64,000 nt of DNA from Pseudoalteromonas sp. T1lg48 (GTDB lineage: Bacteria; Pseudomonadota; Gammaproteobacteria; Enterobacterales; Alteromonadaceae). The notes beneath the pieces are model-generated. The model ran no database searches, was not told the DNA's origin, and saw only the letters and a list, made by a program, of their open reading frames with translations. The stretch is taken from positions 857,047 to 921,046 of the forward strand of contig NZ_PQCC01000018.1 of NCBI RefSeq assembly GCF_002964785.1, given 5' to 3'. The stretch's first letter is position 1, and each line of letters begins with the position of its first letter. The translations under genes were made by a program, and so were the position numbers. Shown here in pieces: positions 54,700 through 63,999 of the stretch.

Positions 54700-55782
54700 T
54701 TATACTACGGCTTTACCTTGACGCACAAAGCAAGGTTTAACCACTTTAACATTGACTAGTTTCTTACGCATTTCAACTTGCGCCGTATCGCCGATTTCGC
54801 GCGGTACACGGGCAAGAGCAATACTGTGACCTAGTGTAGGTGAGAAGGTACCCGAGGTGATCACCCCTTCGCCCGCATCACAAATCACTTTTAGGCCACC
54901 GCGTAATACGCCCTTCTCTTCAAGCACCAAACCAACCAGTTTGTCGGTGCTCTTGTCAGCGCGTTGTTGTTCTACTACTTCACGACCGATGAAGTTACGC
55001 TCTGCCGGTTCCCAAGCAATGGTCCACGCCATGTTCGCTGCAAGCGGAGAAACGCTTTCGTCCATGTCTTGACCGTATAGGTTCATACCCGCTTCAAGGC
55101 GCAGCGTGTCACGCGCACCCAGACCCGCCGGCGCTACACCTGCGTCTAGCAGTTGTTGCCATAGATCAGCGGCTTGCTCGTTCGGTACTACGATTTCGTA
55201 ACCGTCTTCGCCAGTATAGCCTGTTGTGGCGATAAATAAATCACCGGCCTGCACACCGAAGAATGGCTTCATATCGGCCACGGCTTGTTGTTGTGCATCG
55301 CTTAGTACTTTGGCAGTTTTTGCTTTGGCGTTAGGGCCTTGTACGGCGATCATGGCGAACTCAGGACGCTCGGTCACACTCACGCTGAAATCGGCAGAAA
55401 CGACGGCCAAGTGCGCTAGATCTTTTTCACGGGTAGCCGAGTTAACAACCAAACGGTATTCGGTGTCGCTGAAGAAATAGATGATCAAATCGTCGATCAC
55501 ACCGCCTTGCTCGTTAAGCATGCCCGTGTAAAGTGCTTTTCCTGGTACAGTCAGCTTAGCAACGTCGTTCGCTACCAGCTTTTGTAGGAAGGCTTTGGCA
55601 TCATCGCCTTGAACGTCAACGATGGTCATGTGTGATACGTCGAACATGCCCGCGTCGGTACGCACCGCGTTGTGTTCTTCGATTTGCGAACCGTAGTTGA
55701 TTGGCATATCCCAGCCGAAGAAATCAACCATTTTTGCACCGGCTTCCAGGTGCTTGGCATGTAGAGGTGTTTTAGAAGACAT
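54700..55782 (-). CDS. gcvT: Aminomethyltransferase (glycine cleavage T protein)
   Basis: 360 residues. It transfers the methylene group from GcvH to tetrahydrofolate, releasing ammonia. It opens [20 protein letters not shown] with [20 protein letters not shown] and GMFDVSHM, all classic GcvT motifs; the conserved folate-site Asp is in the VDVQGDDA to [13 protein letters not shown] region. No glycine riboswitch was seen upstream. A degenerate GcvT-like gene lies 168 bases upstream. Confidence 0.98.
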   Translation of the reverse strand: MSSKTPLHAKHLEAGAKMVDFFGWDMPINYGSQIEEHNAVRTDAGMFDVSHMTIVDVQGDDAKAFLQKLVANDVAKLTVPGKALYTGMLNEQGGVIDDLIIYFFSDTEYRLVVNSATREKDLAHLAVVSADFSVSVTERPEFAMIAVQGPNAKAKTAKVLSDAQQQAVADMKPFFGVQAGDLFIATTGYTGEDGYEIVVPNEQAADLWQQLLDAGVAPAGLGARDTLRLEAGMNLYGQDMDESVSPLAANMAWTIAWEPAERNFIGREVVEQQRADKSTDKLVGLVLEEKGVLRGGLKVICDAGEGVITSGTFSPTLGHSIALARVPREIGDTAQVEMRKKLVNVKVVKPCFVRQGKAVV

Positions 55783-55858
55783 AATATTCCTTCACGTTTT
55801 ACAAACCCAGTATGGTGGGCGTGGCCTCATAAATTGAGGGGGAATAACATGGGCCGCG

Positions 55859-55890
55859 ATTATACATAAGTTGTTCGCCGCTGGCACCCA
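55859..55890 (-). promoter_or_regulatory. Candidate gcvT promoter
   Basis: On the minus strand a perfect -10 TATAAT occurs at 55859-55864, about 75 bases before the gcvT start. The -35 region about 17 bases upstream is weak, so an activator such as GcvA might help. Tentative. Confidence 0.4.
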
Positions 55891-55950
55891 AATTAACGAT
55901 TACTTTTTTAACATCTGGCAAAAGATGCTTACATAACCCGAAGAGCTCAT

Positions 55951-56529
55951 TTAAGCAGCTTGTGCTTGGGGGTTAAAATGAGCGCTGGTCAGGTTATGGG
56001 TTAAATCCGTTAGCGTTGACGCCAGGGCAAACACGCGATAGTACTGCTGCGCATCTTTAGCGCTGGCAACCACAAAACAGTCGCCGCACTGCACGCCATA
56101 ATGCTGGCTGTTATCGCCTAAGGCCATGCCCATATACAGGCTGAATTGCTGGCTTAGGAACTCGCCGGCATCGGGACCGCTAAAGTGCAGACAATTCAGC
56201 TCGGGACGCGGCAAAATATCCACATCAAATGACTCGCTGGCCGAAGTTAGCACCGTCAACAGCTGCTCGGCATTGGTGGTCACAATGCGCAAGGCGGTAT
56301 CACTTAAGAAGAAGACATCAAAACTGAGCGACTGCTCGGCAAGCTCATAACGCACCGCCATACCGGTTTTATTAGCCCAGTTCAAGGTGCTGGTCTTCAG
56401 GCTTTGCAATAACAAGAGCACTTCCGAACCACCGAGATCGATGATCTGTTCATTGGCCGACACAAAGGTATTGGTCTGGGCGTTTTCTGCGCCGTGATGG
56501 CGGGCAAAAAAGAGAGATTGGAACGCCAT
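55951..56529 (-). CDS. Degenerate GcvT-like (folate-binding fold) paralogue
   Basis: 192 residues. It lines up with the middle of the neighbouring GcvT: FFLSDTALRIVTTNA against [31 protein letters not shown] against [16 protein letters not shown], and YGVQCGDCFVVASAKDAQQY against [20 protein letters not shown]. It lacks the C-terminal barrel and much of the conserved folate-binding sequence, including the NYGSQ and FDVSHM motifs. The reading frame is intact, so it is a maintained gene. It may be a regulatory or scaffold relative of GcvT. It is divergent from the LysR gene. Confidence 0.7.
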   Translation of the reverse strand: MAFQSLFFARHHGAENAQTNTFVSANEQIIDLGGSEVLLLLQSLKTSTLNWANKTGMAVRYELAEQSLSFDVFFLSDTALRIVTTNAEQLLTVLTSASESFDVDILPRPELNCLHFSGPDAGEFLSQQFSLYMGMALGDNSQHYGVQCGDCFVVASAKDAQQYYRVFALASTLTDLTHNLTSAHFNPQAQAA

Positions 56530-56659
56530 GGCTGCCTCAACTGTGGATTTTTAAACTGTTGGCAGTATAGGGCTGGGCTTGGGCAACAACAAATTGTAAT
56601 TTTTTATCGATTGATAAATAATTGCAATGTATATAGGCCAATAAATTTCCTTTACTAAT

Positions 56660-57505
56660 ATGAAAAACATCCCCATGGACAGTTTACGCACCCTGGTCAC
56701 CGTTGTTGACGTGGGTGGCTTTGCCAAGGCCGGAGAGCTGCTGGGGCTGTCGCAACCTGCGGTCAGTCTGCAAATAAAGCGCCTTGAAGATTTACTGGGC
56801 CGCAAGCTGTTTAAAAAACAGGGGCAACGCCAGGTGCTTAATCACCAGGGCGAGCAACTGCTGCCGCTGGCCAAGCAGATCCTCAAGGAAAACGACGCCA
56901 TCTTGCAGCTCTTTAGTAATGAAACCGTCACCGGTAAGGTGCGTCTGGGCATTCCCAGTGAATTTGCCGCCAGCATTTTGCCCGCCATTATTGGCGACTT
57001 CGTGTCCTTGTATCCGGATGTGTCGCTGGAGGTGAAATCCGAGCTCAGCAAACAGCTGATGCATGTGAGTAACCGCGACGAGTTTGACCTGCTGCTGACC
57101 CTGGTCGAGCAGCTCGATAACCCCCACTACCCAAGCTTTTTGCAGGATCAGCTGGTGTGGGTGGGCAACACCTCCATCAACCCAAACAAACCGGTCACCC
57201 TGGTGGTGGCACCGCAGGGCTGTATTTATCGCCGCCGCGCCATTGACGCCCTGGAGCAGGCCGGCATTCCCTGGCGTATTGTGTATACCAATGCGGATTT
57301 GACCGGACTCACGGCGGCCATTAAGGAAGAGCTGGGGATCACGGTATTGGCACGTAAAACCGTGCCCGAAGAGTTACCCTTTACCACACACACCGACATG
57401 CTGCCGGTGCTTGGGCAAGTGGGCATTAGTTTAATCAAACGTGCTCAGGAGCCGGCTAATGCCATAGATAAACTGGCAGAGTTTATTACCTTACGCCTGA
57501 GTTAA
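56660..57505 (+). CDS. LysR-family transcriptional regulator
   Basis: 281 residues. The N-terminal HTH (about 6-65: MDSLRTLVTVVDVGGFAKAG, LSQPAVSLQIKRLED) is followed by a substrate-binding domain (about 90-280). It lies between ubiI and the GcvT-like gene and interrupts the otherwise classical gcv-ubi-pepP order. It is transcribed away from the GcvT-like gene with a shared 130-base spacer, the usual layout of a LysR regulator and its target. Effector unknown. Confidence 0.93.
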   Translation: MKNIPMDSLRTLVTVVDVGGFAKAGELLGLSQPAVSLQIKRLEDLLGRKLFKKQGQRQVLNHQGEQLLPLAKQILKENDAILQLFSNETVTGKVRLGIPSEFAASILPAIIGDFVSLYPDVSLEVKSELSKQLMHVSNRDEFDLLLTLVEQLDNPHYPSFLQDQLVWVGNTSINPNKPVTLVVAPQGCIYRRRAIDALEQAGIPWRIVYTNADLTGLTAAIKEELGITVLARKTVPEELPFTTHTDMLPVLGQVGISLIKRAQEPANAIDKLAEFITLRLS

Positions 57506-57512
57506 GCCTGGA

Positions 57513-58685
57513 TTATTTGCCGAGCGCCTGCTCGGCGAACAGCTGCTTCAGCGGCTTGATATCGTTCACCGCACTTAAGCCTAAACCGCGTACCAGCTTC
57601 TTGATGGGGTTGTTACCGGCAAACAGGGATTTTAGGCCCTGCATGGTGGCAATATGCTTTTGCGCATCGAGCTTACGCTCGCGCTCATAGGTACGCAACG
57701 CACGTTGAATATCGCCCTCACCGCTGAGCAGAGGCTCGGCCAGCAACTCGGTAAAGCGTGCCGCATCCTTAAGACCTAAGTTCATCCCCAAACCCGCTAG
57801 CGGGTGTATGGTATGAGCCGCATCGCCCATCAGCACGATACGCTCCTTCACCCATTGACGGGCGTAGCGCATGGTCAGTGGGAAGACCGGGCGTTTGGAT
57901 TGCACCTCACACAGGCCACACTGACCGTCGAAGGCGGTGTAGAGCGCCTTATTAAACTCTTCGTCAGTCATGCCTTGATAGGCTTGTGCCTGCTGCGGTG
58001 AGCACGACCAGACGATGGAGTGCATATGTTCATCGGCCAGGGGTAAAAATGCCAAAGGACCGTCCGGCAAAAACACCTGACGGGCGCACTGCTCGTTGCC
58101 CTGCTCGGTTTTAATGGTGGCGACCAGGGCATGGTGATCATAATCTTTAAAGGTAATGGGCAGATTAAAGCGCTGACGCACACCTGAGTTGGCCCCGTCT
58201 GCGGCAATCAAGAGCTCACACATCACCGGTGAGCCGTTATCCAGGGTAATTAATACATTGCTGTCGCTTTGGTGAATGTCTTTATAGGCGTGATTAAACA
58301 ACAAGGTGACATTGGTTTGCTGCTCTAATTTGGCTACCAGAGCGCGGTGGATAACATCATTTTCAATAATATGACCCAGATGGGTGACATCGTAGTCGTC
58401 GGCGCTGAAATGAATATGGGCGAAGCTGTCCTTATCGCGCACATCCATTTGCGTATAAGGGCTAATACGCTGCTCTTGCATCAGCGGCCACGCGCCGAGC
58501 TCTGTAAACAGGACTTCGCTGGCCTGGTTAATGGCACTGACGCGCAGGCCGTATTCGTCGCTTAAGGGCGCGCATTTATCGCCGGCATCGATGACCACCA
58601 CGGAGACGCCTTGCAGGCTCAGTGCCAGCGCCGCACTTAAACCGACACACCCGCCGCCTACCACGGCTACCTTTGCTTGAAACAT
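57513..58685 (-). CDS. ubiI: FAD-dependent ubiquinone-biosynthesis hydroxylase UbiI
   Basis: 390 residues. An N-terminal FAD motif (VAVVGGGCVGLSAALAL) and the second flavin motif (LMGDAAHTIHPLAGLGMNLGLKDA) mark the UbiH/UbiI/UbiF monooxygenase family. Position directly after ubiH in the conserved ygfB-pepP-ubiH-ubiI order identifies it as UbiI (formerly visC), the C5-hydroxylase of the ubiquinone pathway. It begins three bases after the ubiH stop. Confidence 0.93.
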   Translation of the reverse strand: MFQAKVAVVGGGCVGLSAALALSLQGVSVVVIDAGDKCAPLSDEYGLRVSAINQASEVLFTELGAWPLMQEQRISPYTQMDVRDKDSFAHIHFSADDYDVTHLGHIIENDVIHRALVAKLEQQTNVTLLFNHAYKDIHQSDSNVLITLDNGSPVMCELLIAADGANSGVRQRFNLPITFKDYDHHALVATIKTEQGNEQCARQVFLPDGPLAFLPLADEHMHSIVWSCSPQQAQAYQGMTDEEFNKALYTAFDGQCGLCEVQSKRPVFPLTMRYARQWVKERIVLMGDAAHTIHPLAGLGMNLGLKDAARFTELLAEPLLSGEGDIQRALRTYERERKLDAQKHIATMQGLKSLFAGNNPIKKLVRGLGLSAVNDIKPLKQLFAEQALGK

Positions 58686-58688
58686 GCG

Positions 58689-59858
58689 TTAATTAAACCC
58701 CATTAATTGTTTTGCTAATGGTTGGCGCAACGAACTGCATAGTTGCATTGCCGCCAAACCCACACTGCGCCCAAGGGCTATGGTGCGCGAGCCATTGGAA
58801 AAGGTACGTACTAAACCGTCGGTCAATGTCATCACCCGGGTAATGTCCTCGGCGCGCGCCTGAGCGTAGGCCGAAGTAAAGCCGTATGTGCCCAACTCAT
58901 CACCAGCATAGGCAATTTTGGCCACCAGTTCTTTGATGTCGCGCAGACCAAGGTTAAAGCCTTGTCCGGCAATGGGATGAATGGCATGGGCGGCATTGCC
59001 TATGACCACGGCGCGATGGCTGACAAGACTATTCGCTCTGCCCCACACCAAGGGGTAAACACTGCGCTCGCCGACCTGGGTAAAGAGCCCGGCGCGATAG
59101 CCGAACTCGTGCTGCAGTCTGGCAACAAACTCGTCGCTGGAAGCATCTTGCAAGTCGCCCAGCTTATGGCCTTGGTCGCACCACACCAATGAATAGCGCT
59201 TACGCGACATGGGCAGTAAGGCCAGCGGCCCATGGCTGGTAAAGCGCTCAAAGGCCTGACATTGATGGTCGTCCTGCACTTCGACATTGGCAATGAGGGC
59301 GTGTTGCGTATATTCCTGGGTGTCAAAATCCAGATGTAATAGCTTGCGCGTGGGTGACTGGGCACCATCGGCCACCACCAGGAGTTTGGCGCCTAACTCG
59401 GTGCCATCGTCCAAAGTGATCCGGTTGTGTGCCTCATGCATGCTCACCGCCGTGACTTTTGCCGGGCAAAACTGAGTGACCTGAGTATGGCTTGCCAAGG
59501 CACGATGCAAGGCCTGACCCCAGGGGCGCACCTCAACCACATAACCCAAGGCGTCAAGATCATAATCCGCATGGCTGATCTGGGTTTTGCCAAAATGACC
59601 GCGATCGGAAACCTGCACCTGTTTGATGGCACAGGCATAATCGCTGTGCTCATTAAACAAGCCATGCTCTTTGAGGTATTGCACCGAGTCGGCGGCCAGG
59701 GCGATGGATCTATCGTCAAAACTGGGATGATAGTCGTTACTCGGCTGGTACGCCTCGATAACGGCTAAACGCAATTGCGGGCACTGCTGTGCTAAAACAT
59801 TAGCCAAGGTGCCCCCGGCTAAACCGCCGCCTACAATCACTACATCAAAGTGCTGCAC
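58689..59858 (-). CDS. ubiH: 2-octaprenyl-6-methoxyphenol hydroxylase UbiH
   Basis: 389 residues. FAD-binding GGGLAGGTLANVLA at the start, RSIALAADSVQYL, and the late flavin motif IGNAAHAIHPIAGQGFNLGL, all typical of UbiH, which hydroxylates the ring during ubiquinone synthesis. It begins three bases after the pepP stop and is three bases before ubiI, so the block is one operon. Confidence 0.94.
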   Translation of the reverse strand: MQHFDVVIVGGGLAGGTLANVLAQQCPQLRLAVIEAYQPSNDYHPSFDDRSIALAADSVQYLKEHGLFNEHSDYACAIKQVQVSDRGHFGKTQISHADYDLDALGYVVEVRPWGQALHRALASHTQVTQFCPAKVTAVSMHEAHNRITLDDGTELGAKLLVVADGAQSPTRKLLHLDFDTQEYTQHALIANVEVQDDHQCQAFERFTSHGPLALLPMSRKRYSLVWCDQGHKLGDLQDASSDEFVARLQHEFGYRAGLFTQVGERSVYPLVWGRANSLVSHRAVVIGNAAHAIHPIAGQGFNLGLRDIKELVAKIAYAGDELGTYGFTSAYAQARAEDITRVMTLTDGLVRTFSNGSRTIALGRSVGLAAMQLCSSLRQPLAKQLMGFN

Positions 59859-59861
59859 CTA

Positions 59862-61171
59862 TTAGCTCTCCTGCATTAGCGCTTCAATTTCGGCCACTTC
59901 TTTGGGCACCGAGACGGTAAGATTTTCATGGCCGTTTTCGGTGACCAGCACATCGTCCTCGATACGAATGCCAATACCGTGATATTGCTCGGCAACCGGC
60001 GCGTCTTCGCTGATGTAGAGGCCCGGCTCAATAGTTAGCACCATGCCAGGCTCGAAAGGACGGTCTTTTTCATCTTGCTTGTATTCGCCCACATCGTGCA
60101 CGTCTAAACCCAGCCAGTGGCCAAGACCATGCATGTAAAAGGCGCGATAGGCCTGGCTTTCTAATAGCTCGTCAAGCTCCCCCTCAAGCAGGCCGAGGTC
60201 AATCAGCCTTGAGTAAGAATACGGTTTACCACCTTGGCGGTTTGCGCCAGAGTATTACCCGGTTTAACCATGTCCAACGCCGCATATTGCGCCTTTAAGA
60301 CCACTTCATAGACGGCCTTTTGCGCGTCGTTAAAGCGGCCGTTGACAGGGAAGGTTCGGGTAATATCGGCGGCATAACCAGCCAGCTCACAGCCGGAGTC
60401 GATCAACACCAGGTCGCCGTCTTTGAGGGGCGACTCGTTTTCGGTGTAGTGCAAGATGGTGGCATTATCGCCGCTGCCCACTATGGTGCCATAGGCCGGG
60501 TAGCGGGCGCCGTTCATGGCGTAATGATGATGCAACTCGGCTTCAAGTTGATACTCTGTCGCCCCGGCCTTGGCAAAACGCATGGCGCGTTTATGGGCGT
60601 CGGCGCTGATCTTGCCCGCTTGGCGCATGATCTCTTGCTCGGCAGGTGATTTAAACAAGCGCATTTCATGCACCAGGGTGCGAATATCGCGTATCACCTC
60701 GGGAGCACGGTAACCCTTCTTAGGGGCACCGCGAAGCGTATTGAGTAAGGCAAAAACCTGGTCATCCACGTCTTTGTAGACGCCCTGGCCGTAGTAAAGG
60801 GTGGTTTTCTGATTCACCGCATCGATGAGCCCCTGATCCAGTTCGGCAAGGGTATAGGCATCGTCGATAGGTAATTGTTCCTTAGCGGCATCGGCGCCCA
60901 TACGGCGACCATGCCAGATCTCGGCGGTTTTATCTTTGGCGCGACAATATAGAATCGACTTTTGCTCTTCACCTTTTACCAGCACCAACATGGCATCGGG
61001 CTCGTTAAAGCCGGTGAGATAGAAAAAGTCGCTGTCCTGGCGGAACGGGAATTCGGTATCACGGCTGCGGGTAATTTCCTTGGCAGCGGGAATAAGGGCA
61101 ACCGAGTTGTGTTTCATTTGCGCCAGCAACTGGTGCTGGCGCGCGCGGTATTCTGCGTTCGTGATATTCAT
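59862..61171 (-). pseudogene. pepP: Proline aminopeptidase PepP, disrupted by a one-base frameshift
   Basis: The pepP reading is broken near 60205-60215. Upstream codons run to AKVVNRILTQG and stop; one base later the sequence continues in another frame as IDLGLLEGELDELLESQAYR and MHGLGHWLGLDVHDVG, exactly what PepP should read. Adding one base (GGCTGATT read as GGC-nTG-ATT) restores a 436-residue protein. Metal ligands are all present across the two frames: VLIDSGCELAGYAADITRTF, the MHGLGHW His, TIEPGLY and GIRIEDD. It removes N-terminal residues before proline. Whether the frameshift is real or a sequencing error cannot be decided here. Confidence 0.9.
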
Positions 61172-61734
61172 TAGTGTAGCGTCTTTGAGGTTGTCGCCGT
61201 GCTCTCTCGTTTACCCAACTCGGCAAAGCAAAGCATGGCCGATACGCGCACGTACTCAAGCACTTCATGCAGTGCTTGCTTGTCTTCTTCGGTCTCATCG
61301 AAGTGGGTATCGAGGCGGCTGATTTCGGTGAAGTCCTGGATCACTTCTTTTACGTCATCGGACAACTTGCCATAATCTTTTTGCTTTAGGCCAAAGCCAA
61401 GTAAAAAGCCGTTAACCCAGGCTACCAGGGCATTGGCCTGATCGATCAGGCTTTCTTCTTCGTCCGGCAGCATCAGCTCAAACTGCAGTTGCTCGTTTGA
61501 GAAGCTTTCAACCGCTTGGGTATAGAGCTCACTCAGCCATTGCTTAAGGGTCTTTTCGAAACTGATGCCGTCATTAAGCACGTCACTCAGCAGACCCAGG
61601 TAATCTTTTTCTTCGATATCCAGGCCACAGGCCAACAGGCCGGTGATAATTCCCTGCACTTCGGAGGGCATCACAAAGATGTCGTTACTTTCCAGGAGTA
61701 GTTGGGCTTGCTGATAGCTAGGTTGTTCGCTCAT
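61171..61734 (-). CDS. ygfB: UPF0149 family protein YgfB
   Basis: 187 residues from MSEQPSYQQAQLLLESND (61734); an earlier ATG at 61770 would add a short hydrophobic lead with poor fit. The chain is acidic and helical, with PSEVQGIITGLLACGLD and WVNGFLLGFGLKQ typical of UPF0149. Its stop overlaps the pepP start as TAATG. The role of the family is not well known; the constant position before pepP-ubiH is a strong identifier. Confidence 0.93.
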   Translation of the reverse strand: MSEQPSYQQAQLLLESNDIFVMPSEVQGIITGLLACGLDIEEKDYLGLLSDVLNDGISFEKTLKQWLSELYTQAVESFSNEQLQFELMLPDEEESLIDQANALVAWVNGFLLGFGLKQKDYGKLSDDVKEVIQDFTEISRLDTHFDETEEDKQALHEVLEYVRVSAMLCFAELGKRESTATTSKTLH

Positions 61735-62291
61735 GATTGGCTCGCGTATGACGAAAAATATTGATTTCAATGCCCAATGCTACCATCGCTGCGAGAGCGA
61801 CTCCACCGTATTGTTACCACCCAAGTATGATAGCGATCAAATAACGCCCAGCTTGTTTACTTTGCCCGCACTTAGAAGGAAATTTTGTGATTAAGCTGTA
61901 TCCCTGTTGCTGGGTCTTATATACTAAAGGTGTTCCCTAGCTTGTTGGCCAGCGAATGACGTCCCTGAGCCGATAATTTTTATTTAGGAATGCATTTTGT
62001 AGGCTACTGCGCAAGCTCGGCATGTACCGAGAAGCCTACGGCTTACAGGTGTCTTCCGCCTTGAACCTTAGGGTTCAAGGGCTGATATTCGTAACCGCAA
62101 CGCCGGGGAACACCCTTCCTTCTTTCTAACTAATATCCCACTAAACCACAGACTAGGCTAAAGACTGATGTGGTGTAATAGCTCAGCAACTTTATAGTAA
62201 AAGCGTAAAACCGTGACCCTTTTATTAGCACGGCTGCCTGCAAAACAAGAATTACACGTATATCCGGCAATGATTTCTGATGCAAAAGTCA
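61735..62291. other. Region between ygfB and the VCBS gene
   Basis: Contains the 6S RNA gene and its promoter region; the remaining 170 bases before the VCBS gene show nothing clear. Confidence 0.5.
61927..62117 (+). ncRNA. ssrS: 6S RNA
   Basis: About 190 bases with the features of 6S RNA. A closing stem pairs GGTGTTCCC (61929-61937) with GGGAACACC (62106-62114). Inside are GTCCCTGAGCCGATAATTTT, then AGCTCGG...CCGAGAAGCCTACGG, and CCTTGAACCTTAGGGTTCAAGG, all closely like E. coli 6S RNA. It binds sigma-70 RNA polymerase in stationary phase. A -10 TATACT lies at 61920-61925. In E. coli, zapA lies between ygfB and ssrS and ygfA follows; neither is here. Confidence 0.93.
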
Positions 62292-63425
62292 TCAACGCTT
62301 TTGACTAATATAAACTGCAGCTAAGCTGCTGTTGCCATCAGCAATTATAAAATCACTTTTACCATCTTTATTGAGATCTACCAAAGCTACTGCCCACGGA
62401 TTAGGAATACTCGTGTGCTTGAATGTATAACTTTCAAGTGTTGTTTTATTGCCAATAATAGCGGTCAACTCACCAGACCAATTAGCAACTAACGCATCCT
62501 GTATTCCATCTCCGTTTATATCTCCTGTAGCTACTTGTTTAGCTCCAGAAGTTGTCGCTATCACAGTTTTTTGGGTTTCATGAAAACTCCCTTGCCCATC
62601 TCCAGGTAAAACAGATAAAAAACGACCATTTGTAGCGACAACTAAGTCTAACTTGCCATCATCAGTGAGGTCTGCCAATTCGACAAAAAATGGAGACGCA
62701 GACAGCCCCATCTTTGTTAAAGAAAATAACGTATTATTTGAACCAGAATTAACTGCTATACCGATATCGCTTTGATTGGGAGTAACTAAGTCCAAGGCCC
62801 GATCGCCATTTATATCAGCAACTGCAAAGCCTCGGTATGGATCCCCTCCGACATCGATTATTTTACCGGGTGTTTTGAATTGACCATTCGCCAGACCTTT
62901 CAATACTAACAACCCGTCGTTGTCGCGACTGTCTACGATCAGCTCTGCAATATTATCGCCGTCAAGATCTTGTAATTGCACCTCATGGGGATGAGGCTTA
63001 ATACCGATATTTAATGGTGACTGGGAAGCCTTGTTGAACCCCCCTTTACCGTCCCCAAAAAGTAAGGTCACATATGATGTTTCATGGTTAGCAATCGCGA
63101 CATCAACATTTCCATCTTTGTTAATATCAGATACGGCAATATCAGTAGGGTTTTCGCCAACGGGAAAGCGAGCTAATTCGGATAAGTCTCCTTTGCCATT
63201 CCCTTGAAAGATAGCGATATTATTGTCTAAATAATTCGAAACAATAATATCCTTATTACCATCTGAATTAAAATCACACACTGATATAGAGGGTTGTCCA
63301 TCCCCGACATGAAACACCCTGGGAGAGAAATTGATCTCTCCTATCTCAATCGTTTTCGCCACAACATTGCTACTTACTACGAAGAAAAGAAGTGTAGAAA
63401 ACGTGAAAACAATCCTATTAGTCAT
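62292..63425 (-). CDS. Exported FG-GAP/VCBS repeat protein
   Basis: 377 residues with a signal peptide ending SNVVAK. At least six repeats of about 50 residues carry the calcium-type DxNxDGxxD loop: DFNSDGNKDI, DINKDGNVDV, DLDGDNIAEL, DINGDRALDL, DLTDDGKLDL and DINGDGIQDA, followed by DLNKDGKSDF. This predicts a beta-propeller. Such proteins are exported and often bind surfaces or ligands; no enzyme motif is present. It stands alone. Confidence 0.88.
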   Translation of the reverse strand: MTNRIVFTFSTLLFFVVSSNVVAKTIEIGEINFSPRVFHVGDGQPSISVCDFNSDGNKDIIVSNYLDNNIAIFQGNGKGDLSELARFPVGENPTDIAVSDINKDGNVDVAIANHETSYVTLLFGDGKGGFNKASQSPLNIGIKPHPHEVQLQDLDGDNIAELIVDSRDNDGLLVLKGLANGQFKTPGKIIDVGGDPYRGFAVADINGDRALDLVTPNQSDIGIAVNSGSNNTLFSLTKMGLSASPFFVELADLTDDGKLDLVVATNGRFLSVLPGDGQGSFHETQKTVIATTSGAKQVATGDINGDGIQDALVANWSGELTAIIGNKTTLESYTFKHTSIPNPWAVALVDLNKDGKSDFIIADGNSSLAAVYISQKR

Positions 63426-63716
63426 TTTGCCACCTTAATCCATTACGGCAGACTTATAGCCGAACTAAAACTGTATGACCAAGAAGCATAGTGTTTAATA
63501 CTTATTTCGACCACATCATATGGGCATTCACAGGAACCGTTTAGAGTAAGTATGTTTTATTAGGATGAATACAAAAACCAGCACTTGGCGGGGTTCTTTG
63601 TTGAATAGCAGCTCGGTTCGTTGTTTAAAACGTGAGAGCAGGGATACGCGAAGGATAAATGCTTTAAGGATGATTTAGTTTTACCAAACGGATAACCTTA
63701 AATCCCTGAAAGCAAA

Positions 63717-63744
63717 AAACCCGCTGCATTACTGCTACGGGTTT
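63717..63744. terminator. Hairpin terminator, probably bidirectional
   Basis: Stem AAACCCG / CGGGTTT around a 14-base loop that includes TGCATTACTGC. A-run on the left, TTTCTTT on the right. Confidence 0.65.
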
Positions 63745-63784
63745 CTTTAAATATGAGCTTGGTGCGTTACGCAGTCAGATGTTC

Positions 63785-63828
63785 TACTTCGTAGCGACTA
63801 CCTTCGTAGCGAGTACCTTCGTAGCGAC
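63785..63828. repeat. Short tandem repeat, 15-bp unit
   Basis: Three near-identical units of TACCTTCGTAGCGA(C/G) in a row (63785-63798 lacks one base; 63799-63813; 63814-63828). It ends in a partial fourth unit. Confidence 0.85.
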
Positions 63829-63978
63829 TACTTTACTTCGGGCAATACCGACCTTGCCCTAGGGGTTGCCTACGCGATGTAAAGCTGTTCCCTACAGCTT
63901 TATCACATGGATGAATTCGCTTCGCTCAGCTTTTTTCCTGCCATGTTCAAGTAGAGCATCAATGCTTTTAAACGAAAA

Positions 63979-63999
63979 AACCCAGCTATAAGCTGGGTT
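63979..63999 (-). terminator. Terminator for a leftward gene beyond the window
   Basis: A 9-bp stem AACCCAGCT / AGCTGGGTT with an ATA loop and AAAAAA on the left, i.e. a T-run on the minus strand. Confidence 0.82.

Noticed and set aside
55783..55950. Glycine riboswitch upstream of gcvT
   Set aside because: Vibrio and others have tandem glycine aptamers before gcvT, but the 168 bases here are too short and lack the conserved aptamer core. Only a -10 TATAAT is visible.
60135..60240. Programmed frameshift in pepP
   Set aside because: There is no slippery heptamer at the site, and PepP is never known to need one; a one-base deletion or sequencing error is simpler.
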